Source of the DNA: Methylomicrobium sp035916875
Lineage (GTDB): Bacteria > Pseudomonadota > Gammaproteobacteria > Methylococcales > Methylomonadaceae
Length of the DNA: 36,820 nt
NCBI RefSeq assembly: GCF_035916875.1
Contig: NZ_JAXUHN010000045.1
Coordinates: 1 to 36,820 of the forward strand
Direction of reading: 5' to 3'
Below, in pieces: positions 1-8,527 of this stretch (the first letter of the stretch is position 1; every line of letters starts with the position of its first letter). Made by a program: the position numbers and the translations under genes. A model generated the notes under the pieces. It had not been told where the DNA came from, ran no database searches, and saw only the letters and a program-made list of their open reading frames with translations.

Positions 1-152
1 ATCTGATATCGAGGAACGAAGGCCGATTCCATATTTCCAAACCCTACATGACACGCTGCATGCAACTTTCAACAATTTTTTTTAGCAACAAGCTTTTGAA
101 AGAATTGAAGCTAAAGCTAACCGGCTAAAGCCGGTGGTTTAAACCCTGTGAT
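1..152. other. Flank of the IS4 insertion with a REP-like hairpin
   Basis: No gene is visible. Bases 120-135 form a short perfect hairpin (ACCGGC, loop TAAA, GCCGGT) of the kind seen in REP-like extragenic palindromes. It is followed 8 bases later by the first copy of the IS4 target duplication. Being next to a palindrome is common for IS insertions. A role as a terminator is possible but there is no T-run, so I treat it as a repeat-like palindrome only. Confidence 0.4.
144..152. repeat. IS4 target-site duplication, left copy
   Basis: CCCTGTGAT directly abuts the left inverted repeat at 153. The identical 9 bases follow the right inverted repeat at 3861-3869. Duplications of 9 bp or more are usual for the IS4 family. 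Confidence 0.92.
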
Positions 153-573
153 CTCTGTACACGACAAAAATTTAAAATTCCGGCTCTCAATCATATTTTG
201 AGAGCCACGATTTCTGGATTCTGCCCGCTGACCATGACCATTTCAGGCGGGCATAAAAACAGCAGCAACAGCCTGAACCTCTCTTCCATTTTCTGGAGCC
301 CCTGTAACAGGCTATTGGTCAGATAATCCAGGCCATAGCGGAACAAACTTTGCTCCGGCCGGCCGTGCTTTTTTATTTTCAAGGGTCTGACCGCCTGATG
401 TTTCCATTCTCCCGTCTTATGCGCCCAACAAAAGGCCAAGGCCAATAACGCCATCACCTTCTTGATCCGAAAGTAGCGGGTCAGCCGTGTCTCTTCCAGA
501 TGAAAGCCTCGACCTTTCAGACATTGGAACAGATGCTCGATTTCCCATTATAAAAACACCTATAAACGAATTC

Positions 574-801
574 TTGACAAACGAGGAAATTCCACCAATA
601 ATTCAAAAAGATGCACTCATGTCACTGGTCCGATGGAGCCAAGCACATGGTCAAAAACTCAAGCCAAGTGAATGCGAATCCCAATTCCAGCCTCTGGCAG
701 AGTCTTCCCCATCCTCAAAAAATCCATCTGATCAATTTGGTAGCCGAACTGGTTCAGCGCCAATTGACGAAACAAACTCAATCGAAAGGGGGCTGTCATG
801 A
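574..801 (+). CDS. Small protein of unknown function, coupled to the recombinase
   Basis: The frame stays open from 487, but 487-543 belongs to the IS4 target, so the native start is more likely TTG at 574 or ATG at 619; neither has a strong ribosome-binding site. The product is about 60-75 residues, hydrophilic, Ser/Gln-rich in its second half (LAESSPSSKNPSD), with no recognised motif. Its stop codon overlaps the recombinase start in an ATGA (798-801), which indicates translational coupling and suggests a helper or control role for the recombinase. Reading frame extension into the target means the current 5' end may partly be borrowed from the insertion site. Function not recognised. Confidence 0.5.
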   Translation: MTNEEIPPIIQKDALMSLVRWSQAHGQKLKPSECESQFQPLAESSPSSKNPSDQFGSRTGSAPIDETNSIERGLS

Positions 802-2930
802 ATGCAGTCTTACCCAATCGCACGATTAATCAACTGGATCACAGCGGAAAGATCAAAACGCAACACCTCAAGCGAAAAGCCATCATCTACATTCGTCAGT
901 CGACACTGCAGCAAGTCCAACGGCATCAAGAATCGACAAGGCTGCAATATGGTCTGGCAGATAAAGCCGTTTTATTAGGTTGGCCACGGAGCGACATCGA
1001 AGTTATTGATGATGATCTGGGCTGTTCCGGCAGCACAATGGCCGGTCGGCAAGGCTTTCAGCGGCTTGTTGCTGAAGTGGGCCTTGATCATGTGGGTTTG
1101 GTTTTGGGTCTGGAGATGTCTCGACTCTCCAGATCATCACGCGATTGGTATCAATTACTGGAAGTCTGCGCCATTTTCAGTACACTTATCGGTGATATGG
1201 ACGGTATTTATGACCCCGGCCTTTACAATGACCGCCTGTTATTAGGACTCAAGGGAACCATGTCTGAAGCCGAACTGCACATACTTAAACAGCGCATGCT
1301 TGAGGGTAAGCGAGCCAAAGCGCGTCGTGGCGAATTAGGCATGCCTGTCGCGATGGGTTTCGTTCGGCAATTATCCGGCCTAATCGTTAAAGATCCGGAC
1401 GAACAAGCCCAAAGTGCAATTGGACGCGTGTTCGAGCTGTTCGAAAGAAAAAGAACGATTAATGGCGTGTTGCTTGAACTGGTATCACAACAAATTCAGA
1501 TGCCGCATCGAATGCTCGGTGGTCTCAATAAAGGCGATCTGGTTTGGCGTCGCCCTAATCGGGTGACACTCAGTAATTTATTACACAACCCCATCTATGC
1601 CGGCGCTTATGCCTACGGACGCCGTCCGACCGATCCTCGTAAAAAGATTCCCGGTCGTCCCTCAACGGGGCGAACGGTAGCGGGGATCAATGACTGGGAG
1701 GTTTTGATTAAAGACCATCATCCTGCCTATATCAGTTGGTCGCAATATGAACGTAACGTTCGGCAATTGCAAGCCAATACGGCTCAATCATTGGGTGTGG
1801 CGCGTAAAGGGGCGGCTCTCTTATCGGGATTGCTGATCTGCGGGCGTTGCGGATTGCGTATGGCGCCGCATTACAGTAGCCAGAAGGGTCAATACCGTTA
1901 CAGTTGTGATCGAATGAAGATTGATTATGGAGAAGCGGCTTGCCAATCCTTATCCGGATTAACCTTGGATGACTACGTCACTGTACAGATTTTCAAAGCC
2001 TTACAACCCGCCGCGCTCGAAATCAGCATGGCGGCAGCCGAAGATCAAGCCGTAGAACGTCAAAAACAACAAAAGTATTGGTTACAGCGTTTAGAGCGGG
2101 CACATATCGACACCGAGCGGGCCGCTCGCCAATACAATGCGGTTGAGCCTGAAAATCGCCTGGTGGCGAGAACACTTGAGCGAAAATGGGAAGAAACCAT
2201 GAATACCGAGTTAGAACTTAAAGCGCAATACGAACACTATTTACTTGAACAACCTGCCGTTTTGTCGAAGGAGGAACGGCTTGCCATCCAACATTTAGCG
2301 CAGGATATTCCAACCCTGTGGAAAGCGGAAACCACATCGGCAATGGATCGCCAAACGATAGTACGCCAACTCATCGAACGCATTTTAGTGACCGTTATTG
2401 ATAACACAGAAAAAGTGCAGGCCGAAATTCACTGGTATGGCGGACACATAACAAAGACACGGCTAGACCGGCCTGTCGCCAAATTAGAGCAAATGGCAGG
2501 CTATCAAACCCTGATGAATCGGGTAAAAGAGCTCCAATCCCAAGACTGTGCCCCCTCCCAAATCGCTGAAAAATTAAACATAGAAGGTTGGAAACCGCCA
2601 AAACGGCGACAAACCTTTAACGCCCCCATGGTGCGTTGCTTGCTGAACCGACAAGGAATTCGTATTGGAACCCAAAAACAACAACATACGGCGGTTATTT
2701 CAAGGGAAGCCGATGAGTGGACTTTGAAAGAGTTGGCTAACCACTTGCAAATGCCGGAACCGACGCTTTATTCTTGGATAAAAAAGGGCCATGTAAATGC
2801 CCGGCAGGTAAAAGTGGATGCTCGATCCTTTTGGGTCATCACTGCGAATCAGTACGAATTGGAGCGATTACGCAAATTGCGAACGATTAATCGTACCTGG
2901 ATAAAACCAGTTGCGGAACCGATCCAATAA
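798..2930 (+). CDS. Large serine recombinase
   Basis: A 710-residue site-specific recombinase that cuts and rejoins DNA at attachment sites through a covalent phosphoserine. Residues 28-36 (AIIYIRQST) hold the nucleophile, Ser35. The resolvase core continues through LEMSRLSRSS (105-114) to about residue 170. The recombinase domain follows (about 190-300), then a zinc-ribbon region with Cys348, Cys351, Cys370 and Cys382, then a long helical, charged stretch (about 410-540). The C-terminus ends with a helix-turn-helix of MerR/excisionase type (EWTLKELANHLQMPEPTL, about 645-665). Length and order match large serine recombinases. The start ATG overlaps the stop of the preceding small ORF. All key residues are intact, so this may be the only active mobile function in the nested structure. 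Confidence 0.93.
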   Translation: MNAVLPNRTINQLDHSGKIKTQHLKRKAIIYIRQSTLQQVQRHQESTRLQYGLADKAVLLGWPRSDIEVIDDDLGCSGSTMAGRQGFQRLVAEVGLDHVGLVLGLEMSRLSRSSRDWYQLLEVCAIFSTLIGDMDGIYDPGLYNDRLLLGLKGTMSEAELHILKQRMLEGKRAKARRGELGMPVAMGFVRQLSGLIVKDPDEQAQSAIGRVFELFERKRTINGVLLELVSQQIQMPHRMLGGLNKGDLVWRRPNRVTLSNLLHNPIYAGAYAYGRRPTDPRKKIPGRPSTGRTVAGINDWEVLIKDHHPAYISWSQYERNVRQLQANTAQSLGVARKGAALLSGLLICGRCGLRMAPHYSSQKGQYRYSCDRMKIDYGEAACQSLSGLTLDDYVTVQIFKALQPAALEISMAAAEDQAVERQKQQKYWLQRLERAHIDTERAARQYNAVEPENRLVARTLERKWEETMNTELELKAQYEHYLLEQPAVLSKEERLAIQHLAQDIPTLWKAETTSAMDRQTIVRQLIERILVTVIDNTEKVQAEIHWYGGHITKTRLDRPVAKLEQMAGYQTLMNRVKELQSQDCAPSQIAEKLNIEGWKPPKRRQTFNAPMVRCLLNRQGIRIGTQKQQHTAVISREADEWTLKELANHLQMPEPTLYSWIKKGHVNARQVKVDARSFWVITANQYELERLRKLRTINRTWIKPVAEPIQ

Positions 2931-3845
2931 TTTTCTAAAAACACACTTATGGAGGCAATATGGCTGGTCTATTTCGATTTTCCAACGCAAGCCATAGACT
3001 TCCAGTGGCTGCGGGAAACGGTGGTTGCCTGCTAAAATCAGCAGTTCGCCACTGTCCAGCTTCATGCCGCTGAGCCATACCCATTGCTGACCGATGCGGC
3101 GCCTTTTTCTCAGTGAACGACTTTTGCCCACCGCCAAGTCCGCGAATAACGAACGCACAGGACGCTCCTGACCTTGGCGCGCCGTCAGCAACTGGTTTTC
3201 CTTCATCCGGATCAGATAAGGGATGTCCTGGTCGCTTAACCATTGTCACCAGTGATCGCCAATAAACTCGCGGTCGCCCAGGATGCCCAAAATACCCCGG
3301 CGCCCAAACCGGCCGATAAATCGTTGCAGCAAAGCGATGCGTTCCCGCTGGCTGGAGTTGCCCTGTTTGTTCAGCACCAACCAATACACCGGAATCGCCG
3401 CGCCTTGGTAGACGATACCCAAGGTCAGAATGTTGAGGTTCTTTTCGCCCCATTTCCAGTTGGTTCGATCCAGCGTCAGGTAGTACGACTTCTCCTGAAA
3501 ATCAAACAGCTGCATGATTAGGCTCGCAATCGCATCATAATCAAACACAACTTCCCGAAAAAATCGCTGTAACCGCCGATAGCGGGATTTCGGGTCGGCC
3601 TGACTGGTAAACGCTATCGCCAGTTGCGTCAGATTCATGCGTTTCAACCGCACTAAAGCCAACAGCATGCCGGCAAAACAATCCAATCGGCACTTGCCCC
3701 AGCCCAAATGTCCTTTTAGAATCACTCTCAGTCCATCGCTCAATTCCATTTCATCTCCTGCTTGGTCGCATAGAGTGAAACCGATTGGCGATGGACTTTC
3801 AAGCCCTCTATTTACAACCCTTTTTATTCAATGGGTTAGCTGTTT

Positions 3846-4499
3846 TTGTCGTGTACAGAGCCCTGTGATGGAAAATCAATAGATAAGAACGATGACCGTT
3901 CCGAATCTCTTACAGAACCTCCCAGTCGGGAAACATTAGTAACACAAGCCGCCACGCGTCCTGCCTTCCTTGCCGCCCATACCATCAGCAATTTCAATCA
4001 TGTGCTCGGTAAACTTGAGTTGATGGAATTGGTCAGCGAATTGGGAGAACAAGTCAGCCGCACCCAAAAAGGCGATATGTCTCGTGCAGAAGAAACACTG
4101 GCGGCCCAGGCCATGGTTTTGGACTCGCTATTCAATAGTCTGGCCGTCAAAGCCTTACAAGCTCCAGGTCTGGACATGCAGGCCACCGTCCTCAAACTGG
4201 CCCTGCAAGCCCAGCGGCAGTGTTGCCAAACTTTGGACGCCCTCTCAGCCATCAAAAACCCGCCAGCTGTCACCTTGGTGCGCCAAACTAATATCGGTCA
4301 GGCCGTCCAGGTCAATAATAGAACCACCGAAGACATCCCGGCAGCAAATCTGGAAAACGAACTATTGGAGCAAGAGAATGGCCAACGGCTGGACACCCGA
4401 GCGCAGAGCGCGCCAATCACAAATGATTCAAACCTGGCAACCGTGGAGAAGCGCCACAGGGCCAAAGACAAAAAGCGGAAAAGCCAAGTCAGCGCGTAA
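3846..4499 (+). pseudogene. Conserved accessory protein of unknown function, 5' end lost to IS4
   Basis: The frame is open from a TTG at 3846 inside the IS4 inverted repeat to the stop at 4497-4499. The recognisable protein begins around TLVTQAATRPAFLAAH and includes a conserved core (AQAMVLDSLFNSLAVKAL, then LKLALQAQRQCCQTLDALSAIKNPP). I associate this core with a widespread hypothetical family found in accessory regions of proteobacteria; that is from memory and has no assigned function. No ATG, GTG or TTG with a ribosome-binding site exists between the IS end and the conserved part. In the joined pre-insertion sequence the same frame meets a TAA at 126-128. The original start has therefore been separated or lost, and I treat the gene as truncated. 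The tail is rich in Lys and Arg. Confidence 0.6.
3861..3869. repeat. IS4 target-site duplication, right copy
   Basis: CCCTGTGAT directly follows the right inverted repeat that ends at 3860 and is identical to 144-152. Confidence 0.92.
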
Positions 4500-4664
4500 C
4501 GCCGACAAAGGCATGGAGTGGCCGGCCTTACGAAAAGTGCGAAGCACCCTCCGAATACAAAGCCAACTGCTGATGTCTTTCAGCAAAGAAAATGCTGAAT
4601 GAGTCAGCGCCGCCAGCAAGAAGCCGATCACGAAAAAAGCAATTATCTCTGCCATAGCAAGCAT
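4428..4664 (-). CDS. Possible small membrane protein
   Basis: 78 codons on the minus strand. The start is plausible: AGGAAA sits about 8 bases before the ATG at 4664. The N-terminus (MLAMAEIIAFFVIGFLLAAL) looks like a membrane helix, and a second hydrophobic stretch lies near the C-terminus (LAFPLFVFGPVAL). Its 3' end overlaps the 3' end of the gene on the other strand by about 70 bases, so the second half may only be a shadow of that gene. No family recognised. Confidence 0.3.
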   Translation of the reverse strand: MLAMAEIIAFFVIGFLLAALTHSAFSLLKDISSWLCIRRVLRTFRKAGHSMPLSALRADLAFPLFVFGPVALLHGCQV

Positions 4665-5081
4665 ATTTATTTTCCTACTTCATAGTAAATAGATATATAA
4701 GATTCTCTTTAAATCCCTATATGCTTTCTGGTGAGTGAGGAGTGAATGGGCAGAGTTGCCCCTACCCATCCGAGTCATGCCCTCCGGAGCCGTTCGTCGC
4801 TTCAGGGCCGTGATGCGGTCTGCAACACCATCACGTCGGCCAGACTGTCGGTCGCTTGCAGGCAACCCCTACCGCGCTCTAGCCTTTCGTCGCCGCGCTT
4901 GCCCCGTGGTATCGTGCTTGGGCACCTGTTGCGACTGCGCACCGCATTGAGCCGTCTCCTATGTCGCAACGTCGGTGCCAAGATGAATCCACGGTACTCT
5001 GGTGGGCGCAGCCTTGGCGCGGCAGATGAAGCGCATACCAAGTGTGAATGATGTAAGTTTTGCGGAAATGGAGCAAAGACA
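4665..5081. other. Intergenic stretch without a supported gene
   Basis: 417 bases. The first part is AT-rich, then the sequence turns GC-rich from about 4740. Several short overlapping open frames exist on both strands in the GC-rich part, but none has a ribosome-binding site or recognisable sequence. I see no terminator or repeat here that I could support. It probably represents decayed DNA between the two remnant genes. Confidence 0.4.
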
Positions 5082-5727
5082 ATGAGCACCTTGATCAAAC
5101 TTGTACTCGGAATGATGGGACAGTTGCGGCCTAAACCTGTAAGGGGAGACTCGGAAACATCGATCGTTCTGCCTCCCCCTCAGAAACAGGGAGGGCTGTC
5201 GCTCATGGAAACGCTGGCGAAACGCCACTCATCGCGTGAGTTCGCACCAGACGCTTTGCCGTTGCCGCTGCTCTCAGACCTGCTTTGGGCAGCCTATGGT
5301 GTCTGGTGGGCGCACTGCTCCCTCGGCACTGAATGCACAGGAGATCGATGTTTATGTGGCGCTCCCGGCGGGGGCTTATCTTTACGACGCTGAAATGCAT
5401 GCATTGCATTTGGTGGTTGCAAGCGATCTTCGGCGTGTGACTGGGTACCAGGACTTTGTCGACGAGGCGCCGCTGGACCTAGTTTACGTGGCTGATCACT
5501 CGCGCATGGGCATGGTGCCTGTGGCGCAGCGCGAGTCCTATGCCTCAGTGGCTGCAGGGGCCATTTCACAAAACGTTTATTTATTCTCCGCGAGCAGCGA
5601 CCTGTGCACAGTAATTCGCGCTTGGATCGACCGAGCCGCAATCGCTGACGCGCTGGGTCTAACCCACGATCAGCAAGTCTTATTGTCACAGACAGTTGGT
5701 TATGCCAAGACCAACACAGGGAACTGA
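5082..5727 (+). pseudogene. SagB/ThcOx-type nitroreductase-family protein, frameshifted
   Basis: Two overlapping frames together give one nitroreductase-fold protein. The first (5082 to about 5300) contains the typical N-terminal signature SLMETLAKRHSSREFAPDAL and LLSDLLWAAYGV. The second (from about 5298) resumes at SGGRTAPSALNAQEIDVYVA and runs to AAGAISQNVYLFSAS and VLLSQTVGYAK at the C-terminus. The switch sits near 5300-5310, where the few residues normally between AAYGV and the GGRTAPSA motif appear shortened. A small deletion that changed the frame is the simplest reading. The family binds FMN and oxidises or reduces small molecules. Without the frameshift it would be about 215 residues. 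A sequencing error could also produce this. Confidence 0.8.
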
Positions 5728-5821
5728 AGCGCGGCACCAAGACGAGATTTTAACTGCGACTGCATGTAAACCACTTGTTGCACAGGCTCCGGTACAATCA
5801 CGAGTTCGGCATCAACCATAG

Positions 5822-6310
5822 TTATTTTTCCAGTAGCCTTATAACATCGTTTAAAAAGGCTTCTCTTGCTGCCATTGGACCATCGCCGAAATTCGCATGA
5901 TTCCCATCCGAAGTCCACTCGCCAAGTACAGTTCTCGCTCTTCCATCAAAGGCCTCGCTGAACTCAAGGGTAAAGTACCGTGTTTTACCCAGCCGTGTTT
6001 GTTGGAGCCGCTGTCGCTCTGGCTGGTATGCTACGGCAACAAAGTACGTTTCCGCCACACCGGTTGGTGGCGGCATCTCGATCAGTGCCGCCACCGTGTC
6101 GTCTTTTAAGCGCTCCAGTGCGAACGACAGCCCATCCGGTGCAAGATGTTCCGACTGCTCGAGATACGCGGCACATTGCTCCCAAAGCCACAGGAGAAAA
6201 TCATTGCCGTCGGCAACGAGGCAGTCGAAAAATCTTGCTGGATTCTCAAAGGCAACCTGCGGTAGAAAACGGTGTGCGAAGAAGTAGTGATGATTTCGAG
6301 GTTCGGTCAT
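5822..6310 (-). CDS. Hypothetical protein (162 aa)
   Basis: Starts at ATG 6310 (MTEPRNHHYFFAHRFLPQVA) and ends at 5822. It is a soluble protein with many aromatic residues. The N-terminus (NHHYFFAHRFLP) and the middle part (AETYFVAVAY, GKTRYFTLEFS, VLGEWTSDGNHANFGDGP) read like a well-formed folded domain, and codon use resembles its neighbours. I do not recognise the family. No signal peptide or membrane helix is present. The upstream sequence shows no strong ribosome-binding site. It is separated from the next minus-strand gene by about 120 bases. Confidence 0.7.
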   Translation of the reverse strand: MTEPRNHHYFFAHRFLPQVAFENPARFFDCLVADGNDFLLWLWEQCAAYLEQSEHLAPDGLSFALERLKDDTVAALIEMPPPTGVAETYFVAVAYQPERQRLQQTRLGKTRYFTLEFSEAFDGRARTVLGEWTSDGNHANFGDGPMAAREAFLNDVIRLLEK

Positions 6311-6430
6311 TGTCTATATTTTGATGCCTCAAACTGTCGAACGAACGTTCGCCATACCCGGTGAGGTGTCGCGAGGTATGCGCCTTGCATTTCACTGTCT
6401 GAGTTGATGGCCTGGTAAGGTTTCATGGCG

Positions 6431-6730
6431 TCAAAACCAGTATCGGTTCATGTCTTTCAGAAAAGCTTCGTCGATCGAAAATCCAGAAAGCGATCCAATC
6501 ACACTGTCTATTCCGCAATTTGGACATAAAGCGCACTGACCAATGCCTTGATCATTTTCGTCAACCCATTCTGTTATTTCATCCGGTCGAAATGTTTTAC
6601 AACAATAAAAACATCCGCAGATGCTGCTGCCTTCAATCTCTTGCCGATGGTTGGATGAATGTCCGTGAGCCTTGCGAAAGTTCTCAGGAATCAGAGCAAT
6701 GCGCTTTGTGTGCTCGTCTTGCCAATTCAT
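6431..6730 (-). CDS. Small Cys-rich, probably zinc-binding cytoplasmic protein
   Basis: 99 residues. The central part, CGCFYCCKTFRPDEI followed by EWVDENDQG and CALCPNCGIDSVIG, contains two Cys-x2-Cys pairs spaced like a zinc knuckle, and it ends with FLKDMNRYWF. I remember this pattern (CFYC, then ALCP-CGIDSVIG-SG) from a widespread family of short uncharacterised cytoplasmic proteins; the functional role is unknown. The start ATG at 6730 gives MNWQDEHTKRIALIPEN; no strong ribosome-binding site precedes it. It may follow the larger minus-strand genes upstream, with only about 47 bases between. Confidence 0.75.
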   Translation of the reverse strand: MNWQDEHTKRIALIPENFRKAHGHSSNHRQEIEGSSICGCFYCCKTFRPDEITEWVDENDQGIGQCALCPNCGIDSVIGSLSGFSIDEAFLKDMNRYWF

Positions 6731-6777
6731 GACGTGAGTAAAACAGCTTGGTTAAACGGAATACCCGCGGCATTTGC

Positions 6778-7842
6778 CTAAGAGCATTTTGCCTGAGCAC
6801 TGATATTTTTGATTTCGGACAACACATCTGTCGGAACTTTGACCGACCATGATGCCGAAACGAGTTTATTGTAAACATCCTTTTCCTTGACCCTCTCCTC
6901 ATCTACCAGATAAAACACAAATATCAATGCAAACCGACCATGCTCCGTGCCGAGGAAAGGCGTTAAATCACCCCATGAATTTTTTGCAAAAGATAAGGCC
7001 CCAGCATCGAACCCCTGCATAGTGAAATCCATTGTCACGCCTGTATGGATACAAAGCCATTTCTCCATGGATTTGCTCGGTACATCGATGATGTAACAAT
7101 TGACCTCTTGCCATGGAGACTGGTTTCTGAAGTCGTTCATCAAACAAATCCCCGATTGTTCATAATTCGGCTCGTCACCTGCCAGAATAATGGATGATCC
7201 ATTTTTTGCCGCTCTGACAGGCCTCCCCGTCGCTTTTAATACGGCGCTGAATTCATCAAGAAAATCGGCCCTCCAGATGACCTGTGAATAGAAGTTTAAG
7301 CTAGCCTGCCGAGTATCGTTCGGGACCGTAGAAATGCTAGGATTGACAATTGCATAGCGGAAGGCGCGTTCGGGAAAACCGCTCAACAAATCTTCCCATA
7401 ACCGTTTGCTGTCGGCTTTACGTTTGAGTCGGCTCGACACTTCTGCATGCAGACTTTGACCATCGACTAGACCGGGTTCGCTGATTCCAGACCGATTGCG
7501 CTGGCGAACTGCATCGCCAGCGATGTGGAGACGGGCCTGAATTTCGTATAAGCCATCGGCACGGCGTGTTTGATTCAGAATTTCAAAACGATCGACAATA
7601 GCCCCTGAATAATCAGTCAAGGTATCCTTGATGATGATTTCACCTTCGGCTTCAATGTCAGAAGTCACATAGCTGCCGGCGACATATTGAATTCCCTGGC
7701 GAATGGCATCATTTTTCGCTTCATGCAAATTCGTTCCCACGCCACGGGCGATCACTTCCTGCTTTACCACCGGTTTTGCAGCGCAGGACAATCCGAAAAC
7801 CGGCAATAGGAGCGTTAACCAAAACTTAGAAAAATTCATCAT
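6778..7842 (-). CDS. Exported protein with FlgT-like N-terminal domain
   Basis: About 354 residues from the ATG at 7842 (MMNFSKFWLTLLLPVFGLSCAAKP), with GGAGC 7 bases upstream. The N-terminus is a signal peptide; the FGLSC context is a poor lipobox, so either signal peptidase could act. Residues about 30-120 (EVIARGVGTNLHEAKNDAIR, then VAGSYVTSDIEAEGE and IIIKDTLTDYSG) follow the pattern of the FlgT N-terminal domain, in which a swapped alpha-beta unit binds other envelope parts. This is pattern memory, not a search result. The rest is unassigned; the end carries FALIFVFYLVDEE and two Cys. The start overlaps the 3' end of the preceding gene by 17 bases, so the two are translated together. No flagellar genes are near, so a motility role is not implied. 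Confidence 0.75.
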   Translation of the reverse strand: MMNFSKFWLTLLLPVFGLSCAAKPVVKQEVIARGVGTNLHEAKNDAIRQGIQYVAGSYVTSDIEAEGEIIIKDTLTDYSGAIVDRFEILNQTRRADGLYEIQARLHIAGDAVRQRNRSGISEPGLVDGQSLHAEVSSRLKRKADSKRLWEDLLSGFPERAFRYAIVNPSISTVPNDTRQASLNFYSQVIWRADFLDEFSAVLKATGRPVRAAKNGSSIILAGDEPNYEQSGICLMNDFRNQSPWQEVNCYIIDVPSKSMEKWLCIHTGVTMDFTMQGFDAGALSFAKNSWGDLTPFLGTEHGRFALIFVFYLVDEERVKEKDVYNKLVSASWSVKVPTDVLSEIKNISAQAKCS

Positions 7843-8422
7843 AATGCTTGCTCCGCCGGATTTCTTGCGCCACGGGTTCGGATTGTATTTCTTCACCATC
7901 CAAGGTCGAGAGTAACGGGCGATAGCCGGAATTCCGAGTAAAGGCTTCCTTGACCAGGTCGGCAGTGCGCTGGGTTTTGTGATCAGTTCCTACCGTCACA
8001 ATCACCCGTTTTGCTGCTTGATCGACATTTTGTTCGAGCACGATGATGCCTTTCATGAATTCCGCCGAGGAGTTACGAATCGTTTCAACCAGTTTTTCGG
8101 CGTCATGGCGAGAAACGATGGCGGTTTTACCATACGATTGCTGGGCGGATTCGCTGATCTGCTCGACCACCTCTTCGGTTTTGACAGCCTCACCCAAATA
8201 GCGGGCGATCGCCGCCTTAGCCTTCAAGGTGGCGATTTTGGTCGCGCGCTGCACATCTTTACGATCGCCGATCAGCAAATCCGATTCGCCAATCGCGAGA
8301 AGGCGGATGAAATGATGCGGCGCATCGTCACTCACTTCTATGCTGACGCCTTCCGGACCCGGTATTTCCATCGCATAAAGGGGTAGTGGCATCAGCCACA
8401 GCAATAGCAGATATTTAGTCAT
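7826..8422 (-). CDS. Periplasmic protein of unknown function
   Basis: 198 residues. The start is ATG 8422 (MTKYLLLLWLMPLPLYAMEI), chosen because GAGGAA lies 6-8 bases upstream and a clear signal peptide with cleavage after LYA follows; the frame extends further upstream but without either. The mature part begins with EIPGPEGVSIEVSDDAP and has a region with many Ala and Lys (KIATLKAKAAIARYLGEAV) and a strand-rich part (RVIVTVGTDHKTQRTADLV). This resembles small envelope proteins of the LPP20/FlgP kind, which is only an impression. It is the first gene of a two-gene unit with the FlgT-like protein. A weak copy of the WYL dyad lies about 105 bases upstream (8528-8544). Confidence 0.75.
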   Translation of the reverse strand: MTKYLLLLWLMPLPLYAMEIPGPEGVSIEVSDDAPHHFIRLLAIGESDLLIGDRKDVQRATKIATLKAKAAIARYLGEAVKTEEVVEQISESAQQSYGKTAIVSRHDAEKLVETIRNSSAEFMKGIIVLEQNVDQAAKRVIVTVGTDHKTQRTADLVKEAFTRNSGYRPLLSTLDGEEIQSEPVAQEIRRSKHYDEFF

Positions 8423-8527
8423 CACAAGTTCCTCGATAGATGTTGATCGTAGGGTCCTCACTGCACGGCATAATGCGCTTAACCAGAGAGACATTGATTG
8501 GTAAGAACGCAACTTTACGCCTCTATG

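Larger units (their letters stand above)
538..2980 (+). mobile_element. Nested serine-recombinase element inside the IS4 transposase gene
   Basis: The boundaries come from restoring the transposase frame. Left host sequence ends with CGATTT at 538-543 and right host sequence resumes with CGATTT at 2975-2980, so 2437 bp are added with a 6-bp shared sequence at the junctions. The interior holds a short ORF and a large serine recombinase, both on the plus strand, and nothing else. No inverted repeats are obvious at the ends. A 9-base direct repeat TAAAAACAC lies just inside each end (551-559 and 2936-2944). Lack of terminal inverted repeats and short core homology fit serine-recombinase insertion, where a short core is shared by attachment sites. 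The exact crossover bases within CGATTT cannot be fixed from one copy. Confidence 0.85.
191..3749 (-). pseudogene. IS4-family DDE transposase, split and with an internal stop
   Basis: The gene runs from ATG at 3749 to TGA at 191-193 on the minus strand. Joining 3749-2981 to 543-191 gives one frame of 374 codons. Visible catalytic elements are the first Asp in LTLDRTNW, the second Asp in GILGDREFIG, and a perfect YREK signature (Y-x2-R-x3-E-x6-K) that reforms only when the two halves are joined: YGLRWKIE on the right and HLFQCLK on the left. Two lesions are present. An in-frame TGA at 3246-3248 follows DHW, probably from a Trp codon. A serine-recombinase element is inserted immediately after the catalytic Glu codon. 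The C-terminal part (191-543) is otherwise open. The protein would have catalysed transposition of the element; it cannot now be made full length. Confidence 0.92.
153..3860 (-). mobile_element. IS4-family insertion sequence interrupted by a serine-recombinase element
   Basis: The ends are perfect 18-bp inverted repeats: CTCTGTACACGACAAAAA at 153-170 and its reverse complement at 3843-3860. They are flanked by an exact 9-bp duplication CCCTGTGAT at 144-152 and 3861-3869. Without the nested insertion the element would be about 1271 bp, with one transposase of 373 residues on the minus strand, a normal size for the family. The element is inactive as it stands: the transposase has an internal TGA and is split by about 2.4 kb. 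The clean ends and target duplication show a real transposition event, not a scrambled remnant. Confidence 0.93.

Noticed and set aside
4735..5098. Cluster of short overlapping frames in a GC-rich stretch
   Set aside because: Six frames overlap on both strands, rich in Arg and Ser, which is typical of chance frames in GC-rich DNA.
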